DNA from: Salinibaculum sp. SYNS191
GTDB lineage: Archaea; Halobacteriota; Halobacteria; Halobacteriales; Haloarculaceae
Direction of reading: 5' to 3'
Length of the DNA stretch: 64,000 nt
Assembly (NCBI RefSeq): GCF_037338445.1
Contig: NZ_CP147838.1
Span: forward strand, 2,604,001-2,668,000
Shown: positions 1 through 8,526 of the stretch, piece after piece
Numbering within the stretch: the first letter of the stretch is position 1
Layout of the letters: each line of letters starts with the position of its first letter
The notes under the pieces: generated by a model
The model's database searches: none
What the model saw: only the letters and a program-made list of their open reading frames with translations
Told to the model about the DNA's origin: nothing
Position numbers and translations under genes: made by a program

Positions 1-2
1 TC

Positions 3-536
3 CGGACGTACTGGCGTGCACCGGAGAGTGGAACCTACACCCTGTCTGCAACCTACTGGGGCAACGGTGCCTACGAGTATCACCCACCAGATAACAGTAA
101 GCGCGACTATACGCTCTGTTCGGAGACGAATCTGGCCGTCATCAACGCCGACAGCGTCGTTGCCGAGACAACACGGCCCGACCTCCAGCGTGGCAATCGG
201 GGACTCCAGCGCGCTGCTGCAGAGGAGTTGCTCGAATTCCTCGCCTATCGACTCGTCTCGCCATATCTCGGTCTCGTCGGTGGCCTCATCGCGAGAGCGC
301 TCATCGAGTGGGCGATCGACCTGGATCGTCGAGACCCAACGACGGGCTCGTTCTTGACGACATCACTCGACCCGTATCACGTCGACGTCCAATTCACTGC
401 AACCGAAGGGACAGTCTACGAATTCCAGGTGACGCCCTCGGTCGGATTTGCCGGCCGCTCGCGAGCGGACTGGTACACCACCGGGAAGGTGGAATCGATC
501 TACCGGCTGGAAGACATGGCCATCCGTAGTGAGTGA
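3..536 (+). CDS. C-terminal part of an unknown protein
   Basis: The frame is open from the left edge of the window to a TGA at 534-536, so only the last 177 residues are visible. The segment holds a Trp/Tyr-rich, beta-like region ('TYWRAPESGTYTLSATYWG'), one hydrophobic stretch ('YLGLVGGLIARALIEWAI') that could be a membrane helix, and a second Tyr/Phe-rich stretch near the end. I do not recognise the family. It could be a surface or envelope protein, but that is a guess. The true start lies outside the window. Confidence 0.6.
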   Translation, partial: RTYWRAPESGTYTLSATYWGNGAYEYHPPDNSKRDYTLCSETNLAVINADSVVAETTRPDLQRGNRGLQRAAAEELLEFLAYRLVSPYLGLVGGLIARALIEWAIDLDRRDPTTGSFLTTSLDPYHVDVQFTATEGTVYEFQVTPSVGFAGRSRADWYTTGKVESIYRLEDMAIRSE

Positions 537-567
537 ACGAATGAGTGAGTGAGCGAATGAGTGAGTG
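529..567. repeat. short GAGTGAGT-type tandem repeat
   Basis: The sequence repeats 'gagtgagtga(g/a)cgaat' with small variations, beginning in the last codons of the upstream gene. It reads like a slippage-prone simple repeat. There are no spacers of the kind found in CRISPR arrays. Confidence 0.55.
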
Positions 568-928
568 TGGTCGGTGGACTCGACCATCCGACTCGCCAGG
601 AATTCACCACTCGGTACAGCTGGCCTGGAGCCGACAACGCTACTTGTGGCAACCCCGTACAGCCCGATGGTCTCGTCTATCGGCACATGGCAGTCCGGTG
701 TGAGACCAGCCGGCAGCGAGCGCGCGCCCAGCCCAGTCTTGTCACTTCACGCGTCCGGCATCACGCGTGGCGCGTGCTCGGTCCTGCCGGATTCGTCGAA
801 CGTGTAGATGAACTCTTCTCGTACGCCTCGAAGGGGCCGAAATGCACAGTACAGAGTTTCATTTTGTTCTGTCACGTCACAGCAGCAGCTTCTCAAACCC
901 TGCGAACGAATCTCGGAGTAAGAGCGTA
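568..928. other. gene-free stretch
   Basis: Open frames here are short, compositionally unlike haloarchaeal proteins and mutually overlapping. I see no recognisable domain, tRNA or strong hairpin in these 360 bases. Confidence 0.4.
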
Positions 929-1342
929 TCAGTCGTAGTAACTCACACGCTCAACAACATCGGCAAAGGCCACGTTCTCCAGAACGTCACTAATCTCGAC
1001 AGTGACGCGCTCGCCCTGTTCGGTGTCGGGAACGATAACGACGAAACCGCGCTCGACCCGAGTAATGCCGTCGCCTTGGTCGCCAATGCCTTCGATTTCG
1101 ACAGTACGCTGTTCTCCCTCTTCGACCGGTGGCTTCGGTGGCCCACGTTCGCGCTCTGGTCGGGTTTCAGTGTTACTGGTGTCGTCGCTGGATGGTGAAG
1201 AGAGAACAGCCACACGATACGTCTCGCCCTGCTGAAGGTCGCCGAGGCGAATCTCTTGTTCGGGGACTTCGACAACGTAGGAATCGCCCCGCTCTTCGAC
1301 GGGAGCAGAAAACAGACAGCGGAGTTGGTCGGAAATTTCCAT
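929..1342 (-). CDS. TRAM-domain protein
   Basis: This 137-residue protein starts 'MEISDQLRCLFSA', has a linker rich in Pro, Ser and Glu (about residues 45-75), and ends with a TRAM-like OB fold at about residues 72-135, including 'EGIGDQGDGITRVERGFVV' and 'GERVTVEISDVLENVAFA'. TRAM domains bind RNA; haloarchaea have many stand-alone versions thought to act as RNA chaperones or translation factors, and that role is inferred here. The N-terminal half (about residues 1-48) resembles the short extension seen in haloarchaeal paralogues. A zinc-ribbon microgene lies 56 bases away on the same strand, upstream of this start, so the two may be co-transcribed. Confidence 0.85.
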   Translation of the reverse strand: MEISDQLRCLFSAPVEERGDSYVVEVPEQEIRLGDLQQGETYRVAVLSSPSSDDTSNTETRPERERGPPKPPVEEGEQRTVEIEGIGDQGDGITRVERGFVVIVPDTEQGERVTVEISDVLENVAFADVVERVSYYD

Positions 1343-1398
1343 GAGTAGTGTCTTGAACGGGATACGCGACGGAGAACACTTGACTCTGCTGTCTCCGA

Positions 1399-1551
1399 CT
1401 ACTCCGGAGCCACTACGTCCTCACACGCCGGACACTCCGCCCACACACCCTCGGTGCCGTCGTCTCTCTCGTAGTCAATGAGACGCCACGCAGTAGGGAT
1501 ACGTTCGCCGCAGTCCGGACAGCGACCGAGTATCTGCGTGTCGTCGGGCAT
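1399..1551 (-). CDS. 50-residue zinc-ribbon microprotein
   Basis: The frame starts at ATG 1551 and ends at TAG 1399. Two Cys pairs (C11-x2-C14 'CPDC' and C40-x2-C43 'CPAC') would bind one zinc. The body reads 'LIDYERDDGTEGVWAECPAC' and ends 'VVAPE'. The same pattern (CPxCG ... LI.YER ... AECPxC ... V.AP) recurs at 12281-12431 and 28686-28845, where both copies are frameshifted, so this is the only intact member here. Such microproteins are abundant in haloarchaea and mostly uncharacterised. Protein or nucleic-acid binding is likely, but nothing in the sequence shows which. Confidence 0.7.
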   Translation of the reverse strand: MPDDTQILGRCPDCGERIPTAWRLIDYERDDGTEGVWAECPACEDVVAPE

Positions 1552-1714
1552 GGAAAGGGGATGGAAGGTGCGTGTGACAGTGTTCCTTCCAAGCGAAAAT
1601 CAATTGTCCTCGAACGTAAGCCTTTGGCGGGTTTGCAGGGCGAACACACCGGATTTCCGGTGGATATGACTCACCAGTAGGAGTAACTCACAGCCACTGG
1701 AACATCGAAAACCC

Positions 1715-1869
1715 ATGAGTGTCCGCACGGTACTCGCTCGGCTACTCTCCGTGACGAGACAGAGGTAGTCGTGGAGTGTCGGCAGTGTGGGGCGAATCTC
1801 CCAACCGACGCGGACGAATGCCCGGAATGTGGGTCAAGAGAGATAGGCCGCTATCGAATTTCGGAGTAG
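1715..1869 (+). pseudogene. frameshifted zinc-ribbon microgene
   Basis: From ATG 1715 the frame reads 'MSVRTVLARLLSV' and stops early. In the next frame the sequence continues 'DETEVVVECRQCG' and 'DECPECGSREIGRYRISE' to TAG 1867-1869. Joined by one shift near 1755, the two halves give a plausible protein of about 50 residues with two CxxC knuckles. The distance from ATG to stop is not a multiple of three. It may be a decayed gene, or the C-terminal half may start at a GTG just before the first Cys pair. Confidence 0.45.
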
Positions 1870-2237
1870 TAGGTAGACGCATTGAGGGTGTCATAGAACT
1901 CTCCACAAGGAGGTTATTTTCAGCGTGGAACTGGCTGAACACGCTGTTCACTAAACCTGCGTACTAATCGGAAATCATGCCTATTTTTGCTTGCTTGGTC
2001 ATCATCCCACACTGATGGGAGCCGCTGATTCATCTTCTGGGATGTTTGAGGTGTTAGATTCACCAGAGCTGACCTTTTCTACACCACCGCCTCTATAGTA
2101 ACAACTGAAACGATCTATACATCGACTGGACTCCCGTTCCCTGCGGTCGTGCGTGCAATGGCTTCCAGTGACTACTATCGATAATGTGGGGCCGACGAAA
2201 AGTTAAACCATTTATGTATTGCGAACAACAAATAAAT
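1870..2237. other. gene-free stretch upstream of lipoprotein
   Basis: I see no gene. Around 1885-1960 is a segment beginning 'GCATTGAGGGTGTCATAGAA' that resembles segments at 60731 (+) and 61405 (-), so it may be the remnant of a mobile-element end. The AT-rich tract just before 2238 probably holds the promoter of the next gene. Confidence 0.4.
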
Positions 2238-2657
2238 ATGGGGTTGTCCCGGCGTGAAGTCCTCCAACTCGGCAGTGGGCTCATAGCAATCGGAATGGCA
2301 GGGTGCACAAACATCCTTAGTAACAAGAGGTTACGCATAGAGATATTGAATTTTGACACAGCAAGCCACAAACTTTCCCTCGAAGTTATCTCACCGACAG
2401 GTGGTAATAATTTAGCCCCTGTTCTTGAAAAAATGTACGACCTCCCAGATCCCAACGATGAAACAGCAACTACCGTCTCGGTCAAGGAGGATCTGCCTGC
2501 AAAGAAGTATCTCATCCGAACCTATTTAGGAGACAATCCTTCTGTGAGGGAGAATTTTATTTTCTATGCTAACCAAGAAACTGGGCCGGAAGCTGAACTG
2601 TACGTTGAAGTTCGCCGGGATGTGAACGACGCGGAACCATACATCGTATTCCGCTGA
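2238..2657 (+). CDS. small lipoprotein, unknown function
   Basis: I choose the ATG at 2238 because it gives 'MGLSRREVLQLGSGLIAIGM' followed by 'AGC', a twin-arginine signal with a lipobox; a TTG/ATG-extended version would bury the signal. The mature part is about 115 residues with beta-type composition ('LRIEILNFDTASHKLSLEVI') and no recognised domain. It probably sits on the outer face of the membrane. The gene is more AT-rich than its neighbours, which fits recent transfer. It converges on the Fic gene. Confidence 0.75.
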   Translation: MGLSRREVLQLGSGLIAIGMAGCTNILSNKRLRIEILNFDTASHKLSLEVISPTGGNNLAPVLEKMYDLPDPNDETATTVSVKEDLPAKKYLIRTYLGDNPSVRENFIFYANQETGPEAELYVEVRRDVNDAEPYIVFR

Positions 2658-2766
2658 AAATTTCATCCCTTCGGCGAACCACTGAGCAGACGCAACTACA
2701 GGGCACACAGTAGTTGAGACCGGCCGCCCCAATGCATATGCCTCAAACCCTCTTTTGCTCAGTCGT

Positions 2767-3939
2767 TCAGAGCTGATCGATCGGCTTATTGATGATCTGG
2801 AAGACTTCGCTCGCCCGGTAGAACCGATTCCGGTCTTTCCCGGTGAGTTCTTCGAGTATTCCGTCATCTTCGAGCTGTCCGATCAGTCGGTTAGCTGTGC
2901 TGTATTCGACATCCAACCAGTCGGCTGCTGTGTTCACGTCCAGATACGGATCTTCGAAGAGCCGCATCACCAGTTCAAGGATATTCTCAGACCGCTCGCT
3001 CTGATAGCGCTGTTGATAGTCTTCTCGGAGGTCGACTAGCAGGTTGGCCCGCTGGTGGGCCTCATCTGCTTGCGACTGCACGCCACGCAGGAAAAACAGG
3101 AGCCACTCTTCCCAGTCACCGCGTTGACTGACTGCCAAGAGATGATCAACGTAATCTGACCGTCGTGTGTTGAAATAGGAACTCAGGTAGAGATACGGCT
3201 CGGGCAAGAGACCGTCACGTTGTAGCAGGAGACTGATCAATAGCCGCCCGAGTCGTCCGTTCCCATCGAGAAACGGGTGAATCGTCTCGAACTGGTAGTG
3301 AATCAACCCGATTCGAAGAAGTGGATGCAGATTCGTCTCTTGGTTCGCATACTCGAGCAAGTCTTCGAGAAGGTCTGGGATCTCGTTCGGTGGTGGCGGC
3401 ACATATCTGGCGTCTTGGATGTATGGCGTACTGCCGATGAAGTTCTGGGTCGTGCGGAGTTCCCCTGGGTCTGCCTCATCTCCACGGACACCCGAAAGCA
3501 ACCGGTCGTGCATCTCGCATAGCAATTCGACGGTGATTGGATCGCCAGCTGTGATTGCATCCAATCCGTGCGTCAGCGCGTGCAGATAGTTCACGACTTC
3601 TTGGGTGCCCTGCTGTCTGTCTTCATCGATGAGAGCTTCCTGTCCGGCCTCATAGGCGTAGATATCCGAGAGGGTGGCATGTGTCCCCTCGATTTGGGAG
3701 GATTCCAGTGCTTCTTTTCGGATAAACGGCTCGATAAGGATTTCTCTTGAGCCAACACGTGGACCGATGCCATGGAGTCGACCGAGTGCCTGTGTAGCCT
3801 CCGCTAGCGGCGTAATGAGCTGTTCAGTATTGATTGAGGGCGGAAGCGGGTCTGGGCGGAACGCCGAATACGTCCCCTTCGATGTCGTCGTGGGAACGAT
3901 CTCACCGGGAGCAGCCTCCTCGAAGTCATCTCGCTCCAT
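2767..3939 (-). CDS. Fic-family enzyme with N-terminal Fic_N domain
   Basis: The Fic motif is complete: 'IHPFLDGNGRLGRLLI' at about residue 225, with the catalytic His and the phosphate-binding DGNGR loop. Upstream, 'SSQIEG' at about residue 84 fits the inhibitory helix consensus [S/T]xxxE[G/N], so this is a self-inhibited class II-like Fic protein, which would transfer AMP or another nucleotide phosphate to a target protein. The C-terminal 80 residues look like a winged helix ('DVNTAADWLDVEYSTANRLI'), common in this architecture. I start at the Met giving 'MERDDFEEAAPG' (3939); a longer form to 3969 is possible. No separate antitoxin gene is next to it. Confidence 0.9.
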   Translation of the reverse strand: MERDDFEEAAPGEIVPTTTSKGTYSAFRPDPLPPSINTEQLITPLAEATQALGRLHGIGPRVGSREILIEPFIRKEALESSQIEGTHATLSDIYAYEAGQEALIDEDRQQGTQEVVNYLHALTHGLDAITAGDPITVELLCEMHDRLLSGVRGDEADPGELRTTQNFIGSTPYIQDARYVPPPPNEIPDLLEDLLEYANQETNLHPLLRIGLIHYQFETIHPFLDGNGRLGRLLISLLLQRDGLLPEPYLYLSSYFNTRRSDYVDHLLAVSQRGDWEEWLLFFLRGVQSQADEAHQRANLLVDLREDYQQRYQSERSENILELVMRLFEDPYLDVNTAADWLDVEYSTANRLIGQLEDDGILEELTGKDRNRFYRASEVFQIINKPIDQL

Positions 3940-4077
3940 TAGTGCTATCCCTACGAATACGCCCACCACTATTGGTATTTTTGGTACTAAATCAAAATAA
4001 TGGGGTGACCGATTGCACCGTCACAACTACTCAGAATCTCTGGGTCCAAGTTTGGAGACACATATTTTTCTTCTCTA

Positions 4078-5132
4078 TAGTAGCAATTAGAACTAATTGC
4101 TCACCGTTGGAATGGAAAGTTGGTCGAGAGCTGTATCAATCGCTGTCGTAAGCTCGCCGAGTGAGTCAAAGAAGCGGTTGCTAAGAGACGCTTGAAGCTG
4201 TCTCCAGCATTCCTCGACAGGATTCAACTCTGGCGAATACGCCGGTAACGTCACGAGATCGAGGTCGTCACGGGCCGCCAGGTCCGTGACGGCCGACGCC
4301 TAGAAGTACGGCGCTCCATCCAGCACTACGATCAAATCATCTTCAAATTCGTTGCATAATGCGAGAATGAAATGTTTCGCGTGATCGGCGGTAACGTACT
4401 CTTCGAATCGGGAGAAAAAGCGCTCACCGTCCTCGGTGATCGCGCCCAAGAGACACGTCCAGTCGCGTTGCCCGGAGAGTTCGACGGACGGCCGCGTGCC
4501 GCGCGGAAACCACGCGGCACGCGGCTCGACCTGTACAGATTTCTTAGTTTGTTCGATACAGACTACCGTGGCGTCCATCTCCCGCCGCTTTTTTTGAGTT
4601 CGTCGCGGAACTCCTCTTGCTCGTTTTCGTCGGCTTCGGCGGCTGAACGGCGTGGCTTTTGATAGCTCAATCCCGCTTCTTTGAGCAACCGCCGACAGCT
4701 CGGGATTGAGTATTCAACGTCGTACGTCTCCTGAAGATATTTCTGTGCGAGCGCCGGCGTCCACGCCGGCGCGTCGATTCCGACTTCTTCGGGCGGATCC
4801 CGAACCGTTTCTTCGAATTTTTCTTGCTGTGATTCTGAGAGCTTACGCTTTCTTCGAGTTCGCTTATCATCAGAAACGGCCTGCTCAAGCGACTCGTCGG
4901 TGTCGAGTCGCTTGAGCCAGCTATAGATTGTGCGTCGCTGAACATCGTACCACCCGGATAGCTCGGTTTGCGAGACTCCATTTTTGTACGCGATTGCCGC
5001 TAGAAGCCGTTGTATCGGCTTCTTTCCCTCTACATTGTCCAGAGCTGCTTGCAGCTCTTCGACAGAGATCTCGTCAAGGTGTTCCACTAACTACTGCAAC
5101 ACACTTCGAGTAAAAAGTTCTATCGGCTACTA
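4078..5132. mobile_element. IS630-family insertion sequence, defective
   Basis: The element is bounded by imperfect inverted repeats: 'TAGTAGCAATTAGAA' on the left and the reverse complement 'TAGTAGCCGATAGAA' on the right. TA dinucleotides at 4076-4077 and 5133-5134 fit the TA target duplication typical of this family. The length of about 1.05 kb is normal. It carries one transposase in two overlapping frames on the minus strand, broken by a stop codon, so it cannot move without help. It sits between the Fic gene and an HTH regulator. Confidence 0.85.
4093..5087 (-). pseudogene. IS630-type transposase, two frames, premature stop
   Basis: The first frame (GTG 5087 to 4563) has the helix-turn-helix region ('SQTELSGWYDVQRRTIYSWL'). 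The second (ATG 4578 onward) has the DDE domain: 'MDATVVCIEQT', then 'VVLDGAPYF', then 'LPAYSPELNPVEECW'. The overlapping two-frame layout is normal for IS630, where frameshifting joins the parts. After 'GAPYF' a TAG at 4300-4302 replaces the expected Gln (CAG) of 'PYFQASAV'; the frame then continues to TAG 4093. The stop removes the catalytic Glu, so the enzyme should be inactive. Confidence 0.85.
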
Positions 5133-5151
5133 TAGCTCCCTTATCGAACCG

Positions 5152-5640
5152 CTACTGCTTCGAGCTGACGTCGACGGCGTCGAGATCGGGTTCGTCGAAC
5201 TCAAGTGCCTCAGCAACCGCCGCTGGAAGCTCCGGGCGTGGTGCCGATTCGTGGCGCTCGATTTTCTCGGTCTTACGCGTGTTCTCGTAGAGGGCTCGAG
5301 CGACCGGAAGCCCACGTAGATACTTGTAGTCGTGGAGTACCTCGACGCCCCGCTCTGTGAACCCGTAGAACTGTGCCGGGAGATCACGTTTTCCCTCACT
5401 TGGTTCGTGCGTGTAGCGTGCGAGGAGGCCGGCGTCGCTCAGCGTCTCCAGCTGATCTTTGATGGCTGCTTGACTTTTCCCAGTCATATACTCGAGTTCG
5501 GCGAGCGACATGAGATGTGCAGGATGGCCCAGCAACTCCTGGATGATGAGATGGCGCGTATCCTGAGACAGCAGCTTGAACAGCCGCTGCTGTTCCGCAA
5601 ACGGCCCCGCATCGGCCGCGCCAGCGTCGGTTTCGCTCAT
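5152..5640 (-). CDS. winged-helix transcriptional regulator
   Basis: The ATG at 5640 gives 'MSETDAGAADAGPFAEQQRL', followed by an ArsR/MarR-like winged helix: 'LFKLLSQDTRHLIIQELLG', recognition-helix region 'KSQAAIKDQLETLSDAGLLA' and a wing that ends 'FYGFTERGVEVLHDY'. About 160 residues in all; the tail is acidic and disordered. It diverges from the gene at 5756 with 115 bases between starts, so the two probably share a control region and the regulator may control that neighbour or itself. No effector-binding domain can be seen. Confidence 0.8.
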   Translation of the reverse strand: MSETDAGAADAGPFAEQQRLFKLLSQDTRHLIIQELLGHPAHLMSLAELEYMTGKSQAAIKDQLETLSDAGLLARYTHEPSEGKRDLPAQFYGFTERGVEVLHDYKYLRGLPVARALYENTRKTEKIERHESAPRPELPAAVAEALEFDEPDLDAVDVSSKQ

Positions 5641-5755
5641 AGGTGAGCTTACGTGAGGCGATGCTATAACAGTTAGGGTCATCCAAGTTGGTTAAATCAG
5701 AAAAAACCAAAGTAATTCAGAAGGGATAAGGTGGAGTGGTTTGAATCGGCACCTA

Positions 5756-6550
5756 ATGACCGATCCAAGCCCTCCGCCGGAAGCTGGGGACATTATGACT
5801 CTCGTTCACGAGGCCGTCGGGGGCATCGAACTTGAACCAGGGGAGAAACGGGAGATCTGGCGGTTCACCCAGCGTGAATTGCCGTATCTCTGGAGTCAGC
5901 GGACGTCGTATTTCATCCTCGGGAGCTATCGCGACCCCTATATCCGCCGGCTTCGCGCCGTTCAGAACGAACTCACGAAGCAGCTCGGGGCCTATCCGTT
6001 CATCATGGGTGATCTTCTCGAACTCCCGACTGACCGGCTCAATACGTTCGATATCATGTTTTCGTTGCTCGCGACATACAGCGACTACATCGTCGGCGTC
6101 TTGGAGAAGGAGAGTGGTGGTGAGGCTCCTGAATTGGGCGAGATCGATGACCCGCCGTATTTCGCCAAGTCGTACGTGTTCCCGCGTGATTATGCGTGGG
6201 TGACTGACGCAAACCTTGACTCGAAACAGCACGTCATTCAGGCCGCCCTCGAGATTGCATTCGCAGACGATTTGTCGGCGGATGAGGTCCAATCAAAGGT
6301 CGATTCGCTCGTTGATCGCGCACAAGAGATCGGTCTTGACTGCGACGAACAGGAGGTTTGGGGCGTGATCGACGACCGGGCAGATGAGGGCGAAGAGCCA
6401 GCAACGTACAGTTGGGTCCATCTCAACAAGTTCCGGAAATTCGAACTCCACGAGCGGTGCTTCTCGTGGACGACAGAGAATGAACTTCGAACTCTGGTTG
6501 ACGAACTCCCGTCTCCGACACCACGTCCGGAGTGGGAATCGAGGGGGTAA
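5756..6550 (+). CDS. unknown haloarchaeal protein
   Basis: The ATG at 5756 gives a 264-residue soluble protein beginning 'MTDPSPPPEAGDIMTLVHEA'. It is mainly alpha-helical and acidic with no signal peptide or membrane segment. A patch 'RTSYFILGSYRDPYIRRL' precedes a helical stretch with several Tyr and Phe. I do not recognise the family. Divergent pairing with the HTH regulator suggests a plasmid- or stress-linked operon, but nothing shows its function. Confidence 0.65.
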   Translation: MTDPSPPPEAGDIMTLVHEAVGGIELEPGEKREIWRFTQRELPYLWSQRTSYFILGSYRDPYIRRLRAVQNELTKQLGAYPFIMGDLLELPTDRLNTFDIMFSLLATYSDYIVGVLEKESGGEAPELGEIDDPPYFAKSYVFPRDYAWVTDANLDSKQHVIQAALEIAFADDLSADEVQSKVDSLVDRAQEIGLDCDEQEVWGVIDDRADEGEEPATYSWVHLNKFRKFELHERCFSWTTENELRTLVDELPSPTPRPEWESRG

Positions 6551-7205
6551 CCAGTGAACTACCTTGGCTTACAGAGATTCAAGGAGAATGCCTGACCCTT
6601 TTCAGTAGTTGCCGAAGTAGCTGAGACTTGGATTTCTCTGGTGGCACCGTACGAAGAGTATAGCGGCTGTGTCACTGAGCGTCGAGCCCGGTTGAACAGG
6701 TTCTTTGTTACGGCCCGCCCCGCGCGCCCCTTTCCGCTCTCCGCTTGCTCACGGCTCACTCCGTTCGCCGTTCGCGTCGAGGCGCTCCCTGCGGTCGCGC
6801 CTCGCTTCGCTCGCGACCGACCATTCCGGGCTGCGCCGAGCAAGTTCGCCGTTCCGGGCTAAAATGAATGTGCCCTCGGCGCCAGCATTAAGCGCGTTTT
6901 CGGTTGCGCCCCTTGCGGGCCGGACACGAGAAACGGCTTAACGCTGGTCGCTCGCTCCGGGCGGGTCGTCGCCAGACTCACGTCGTTCGTCTGCCGAGCC
7001 CTGCCTCGCTGCGCTCGGCCGGACGGCGCGCGGTGCTGGTTGGGTCCTTCTCTGGGGCGCGCACCGCTCGCGCCCTGACGGGCGCTCGGCGAAGGCGCGA
7101 GCGGCGCGCGCAGACGTCTCTCGTCGGTTCGTTCCGAAGAAACCGCGATGGTAGGACATCGCGGTGTTGGGCGTGGTGCAAACGCCTTCAGGTCTGGTAA
7201 GACCA
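6551..7205. other. GC-rich, gene-free 650-base leader region
   Basis: No convincing gene lies here. From about 6710 to 7110 the sequence is extremely GC-rich and full of short palindromes and near-repeats ('CTCGCTTCGCTCGCGACC', 'TTCCGGGCT' twice, 'GCGCTCGGC'). All six frames show low-complexity Arg/Ala/Pro translations, as expected from composition alone. The region ends at the start of the OB-fold gene. It could be a structured leader RNA, a replication or partition site, or simply GC-biased spacer. Confidence 0.45.
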
Positions 7206-8051
7206 ATGGCAAGTAAGAACACTCTCATTAAAGAAGATTCGGGTGTACAGGAAGACGAACAGAACGAGGATTTCGCGGTCGTTGGGGAGTCCCCCGAGCT
7301 GCGGGCCTCTGTTGTGCAGGATATTCAGGCGAAGGTGGATACCAACCACCCCAATGCGAAGCCGGACGGCATGACGTTAGAAGCGGCTGAGCGGATGCAG
7401 GCCCGCGAGGACGAAATCGAGCGGACGGCACGTCGGTTCGACAGACGGCAGGACTCAGACCGGGAAGCGCGAGCACGGCAGACGGCGGCAGACGTGAGTC
7501 GGAAGCGGCGACAGGCCATCGACGCACGGGCGGTTGTCGGAAACCCAGCTCAGGAGGCGGCTGATCCCAGAGCACATCTCTCCCAGGCGGAGTTGGCGGT
7601 AGTCAACCAGGAGGCAGACAGGCTGGCGAAGAAACTCCCAGAGTGGTCGCGGGCCGCGATCAGTCGGCGGCTGGGAAAGCGAGTGCGTAAGGGGATGGAG
7701 CTATCGAGTGCGGTGCTGTCGGTGTTCGAAGATCTGCGGCGGTCAGGTCGGTTCGTACCGATCAACGCTATTGGCGACGTGAACCGTGGCGAGGTGGACA
7801 TCGAAGGGACTGTTCGTGAACTCTGGTCTCCCTCCAGTGCAACGATTTCTCAAGTGGGGTTGCTCGAAGACGACAGTGGGCGAGTGAAGTTCACGGCCTG
7901 GCAGGCCAGTAACCAACCGTGGCTGGAAGAAGGCGAGCGGGTGCGGCTCTACAACGTGGCTACGAACTGGTACGAAGGGCGCGTCTCGGTGGCACTGACT
8001 GGGTGGAGTCGGGTCCACTTCCCCGAGCGCGGTCAGTGGTGGACTGAGTAG
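7206..8051 (+). CDS. RPA-like OB-fold DNA-binding protein
   Basis: The ATG at 7206 gives 281 residues. The N-terminal half is charged and helical ('LEAAERMQAREDEIERTARR'), probably coiled coil. The C-terminal half is a single-stranded-DNA-binding OB fold as in archaeal RPA: 'VDIEGTVRELWSPSSATISQ', 'GLLEDDSGRVKFTAWQAS' and 'EGERVRLYNVATNWYEGRVS'. It likely binds single-stranded DNA in replication or repair. The long structured leader and T-rich tract after the stop suggest it is transcribed alone. Similar genes are frequent on haloarchaeal megaplasmids. Confidence 0.85.
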   Translation: MASKNTLIKEDSGVQEDEQNEDFAVVGESPELRASVVQDIQAKVDTNHPNAKPDGMTLEAAERMQAREDEIERTARRFDRRQDSDREARARQTAADVSRKRRQAIDARAVVGNPAQEAADPRAHLSQAELAVVNQEADRLAKKLPEWSRAAISRRLGKRVRKGMELSSAVLSVFEDLRRSGRFVPINAIGDVNRGEVDIEGTVRELWSPSSATISQVGLLEDDSGRVKFTAWQASNQPWLEEGERVRLYNVATNWYEGRVSVALTGWSRVHFPERGQWWTE

Positions 8052-8060
8052 GCAGGTCAG

Positions 8061-8080
8061 TCTTCCTTCTTTTTTTGTTT
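8061..8080 (+). terminator. T-rich transcription terminator
   Basis: A tract of Ts interrupted by a few Cs and a G begins ten bases after the OB-fold gene stop. Archaeal RNA polymerase terminates at such T-runs without a hairpin. Confidence 0.45.
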
Positions 8081-8526
8081 GCCGGGCCGACCCAGGCCCC
8101 ACCACCCCACCCACCGCTCCGTGCTCGCTGCGCTGCGCGCGCAGCCACGACCATCTGCTTCAGTTGATCCTATGATAAGTCAGTGAGTGAGTCGAAAACG
8201 ATCACAACAGACGGGGAGACATTATCAAACCTGCAGAGACGGTGTTCCCCCGCGAACGCTGGGCGAAGACTTTCCGGTCTCTCGCCCAGCTCATTCTCGA
8301 AGATTTGGCCTGATCGTTCGGGTATCCACCGCGGAACCTGTCGCAGTTGATATTTCGTGACGCCCGCCAACCAGAGAAATCACGCCTCTTACTCGCCGAA
8401 CGAGTGGCTGAAGCCTTCATGAGGCGATCCAGTGCTTAACCGAACACCGATAGACGCTATACATAAATTGTCCCAATCGAGTAACAAAAGTCCCGCGTCG
8501 CCCGGCTCACTAGGGAACCGTAACGG
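8081..8526. other. gene-free stretch between OB-fold and kinase genes
   Basis: Minus-strand frames of about 70 codons around 8170-8420 have no recognisable domain and are not supported by a promoter. I see no other feature in these 446 bases. Confidence 0.35.

Noticed and set aside
529-567. Possible CRISPR-like or tandem-array repeat.
   Set aside because: The units are under 16 bases with no spacers; it is a simple sequence repeat.
561-938. A 125-codon plus-strand frame.
   Set aside because: Composition is unlike the acidic proteome, it contains many Cys and His without pattern, and it overlaps the repeat and the TRAM gene end.
6859-7228. Several overlapping frames of about 100 codons.
   Set aside because: The translations are Arg/Ala/Pro-rich low complexity on both strands, explained by GC composition alone.
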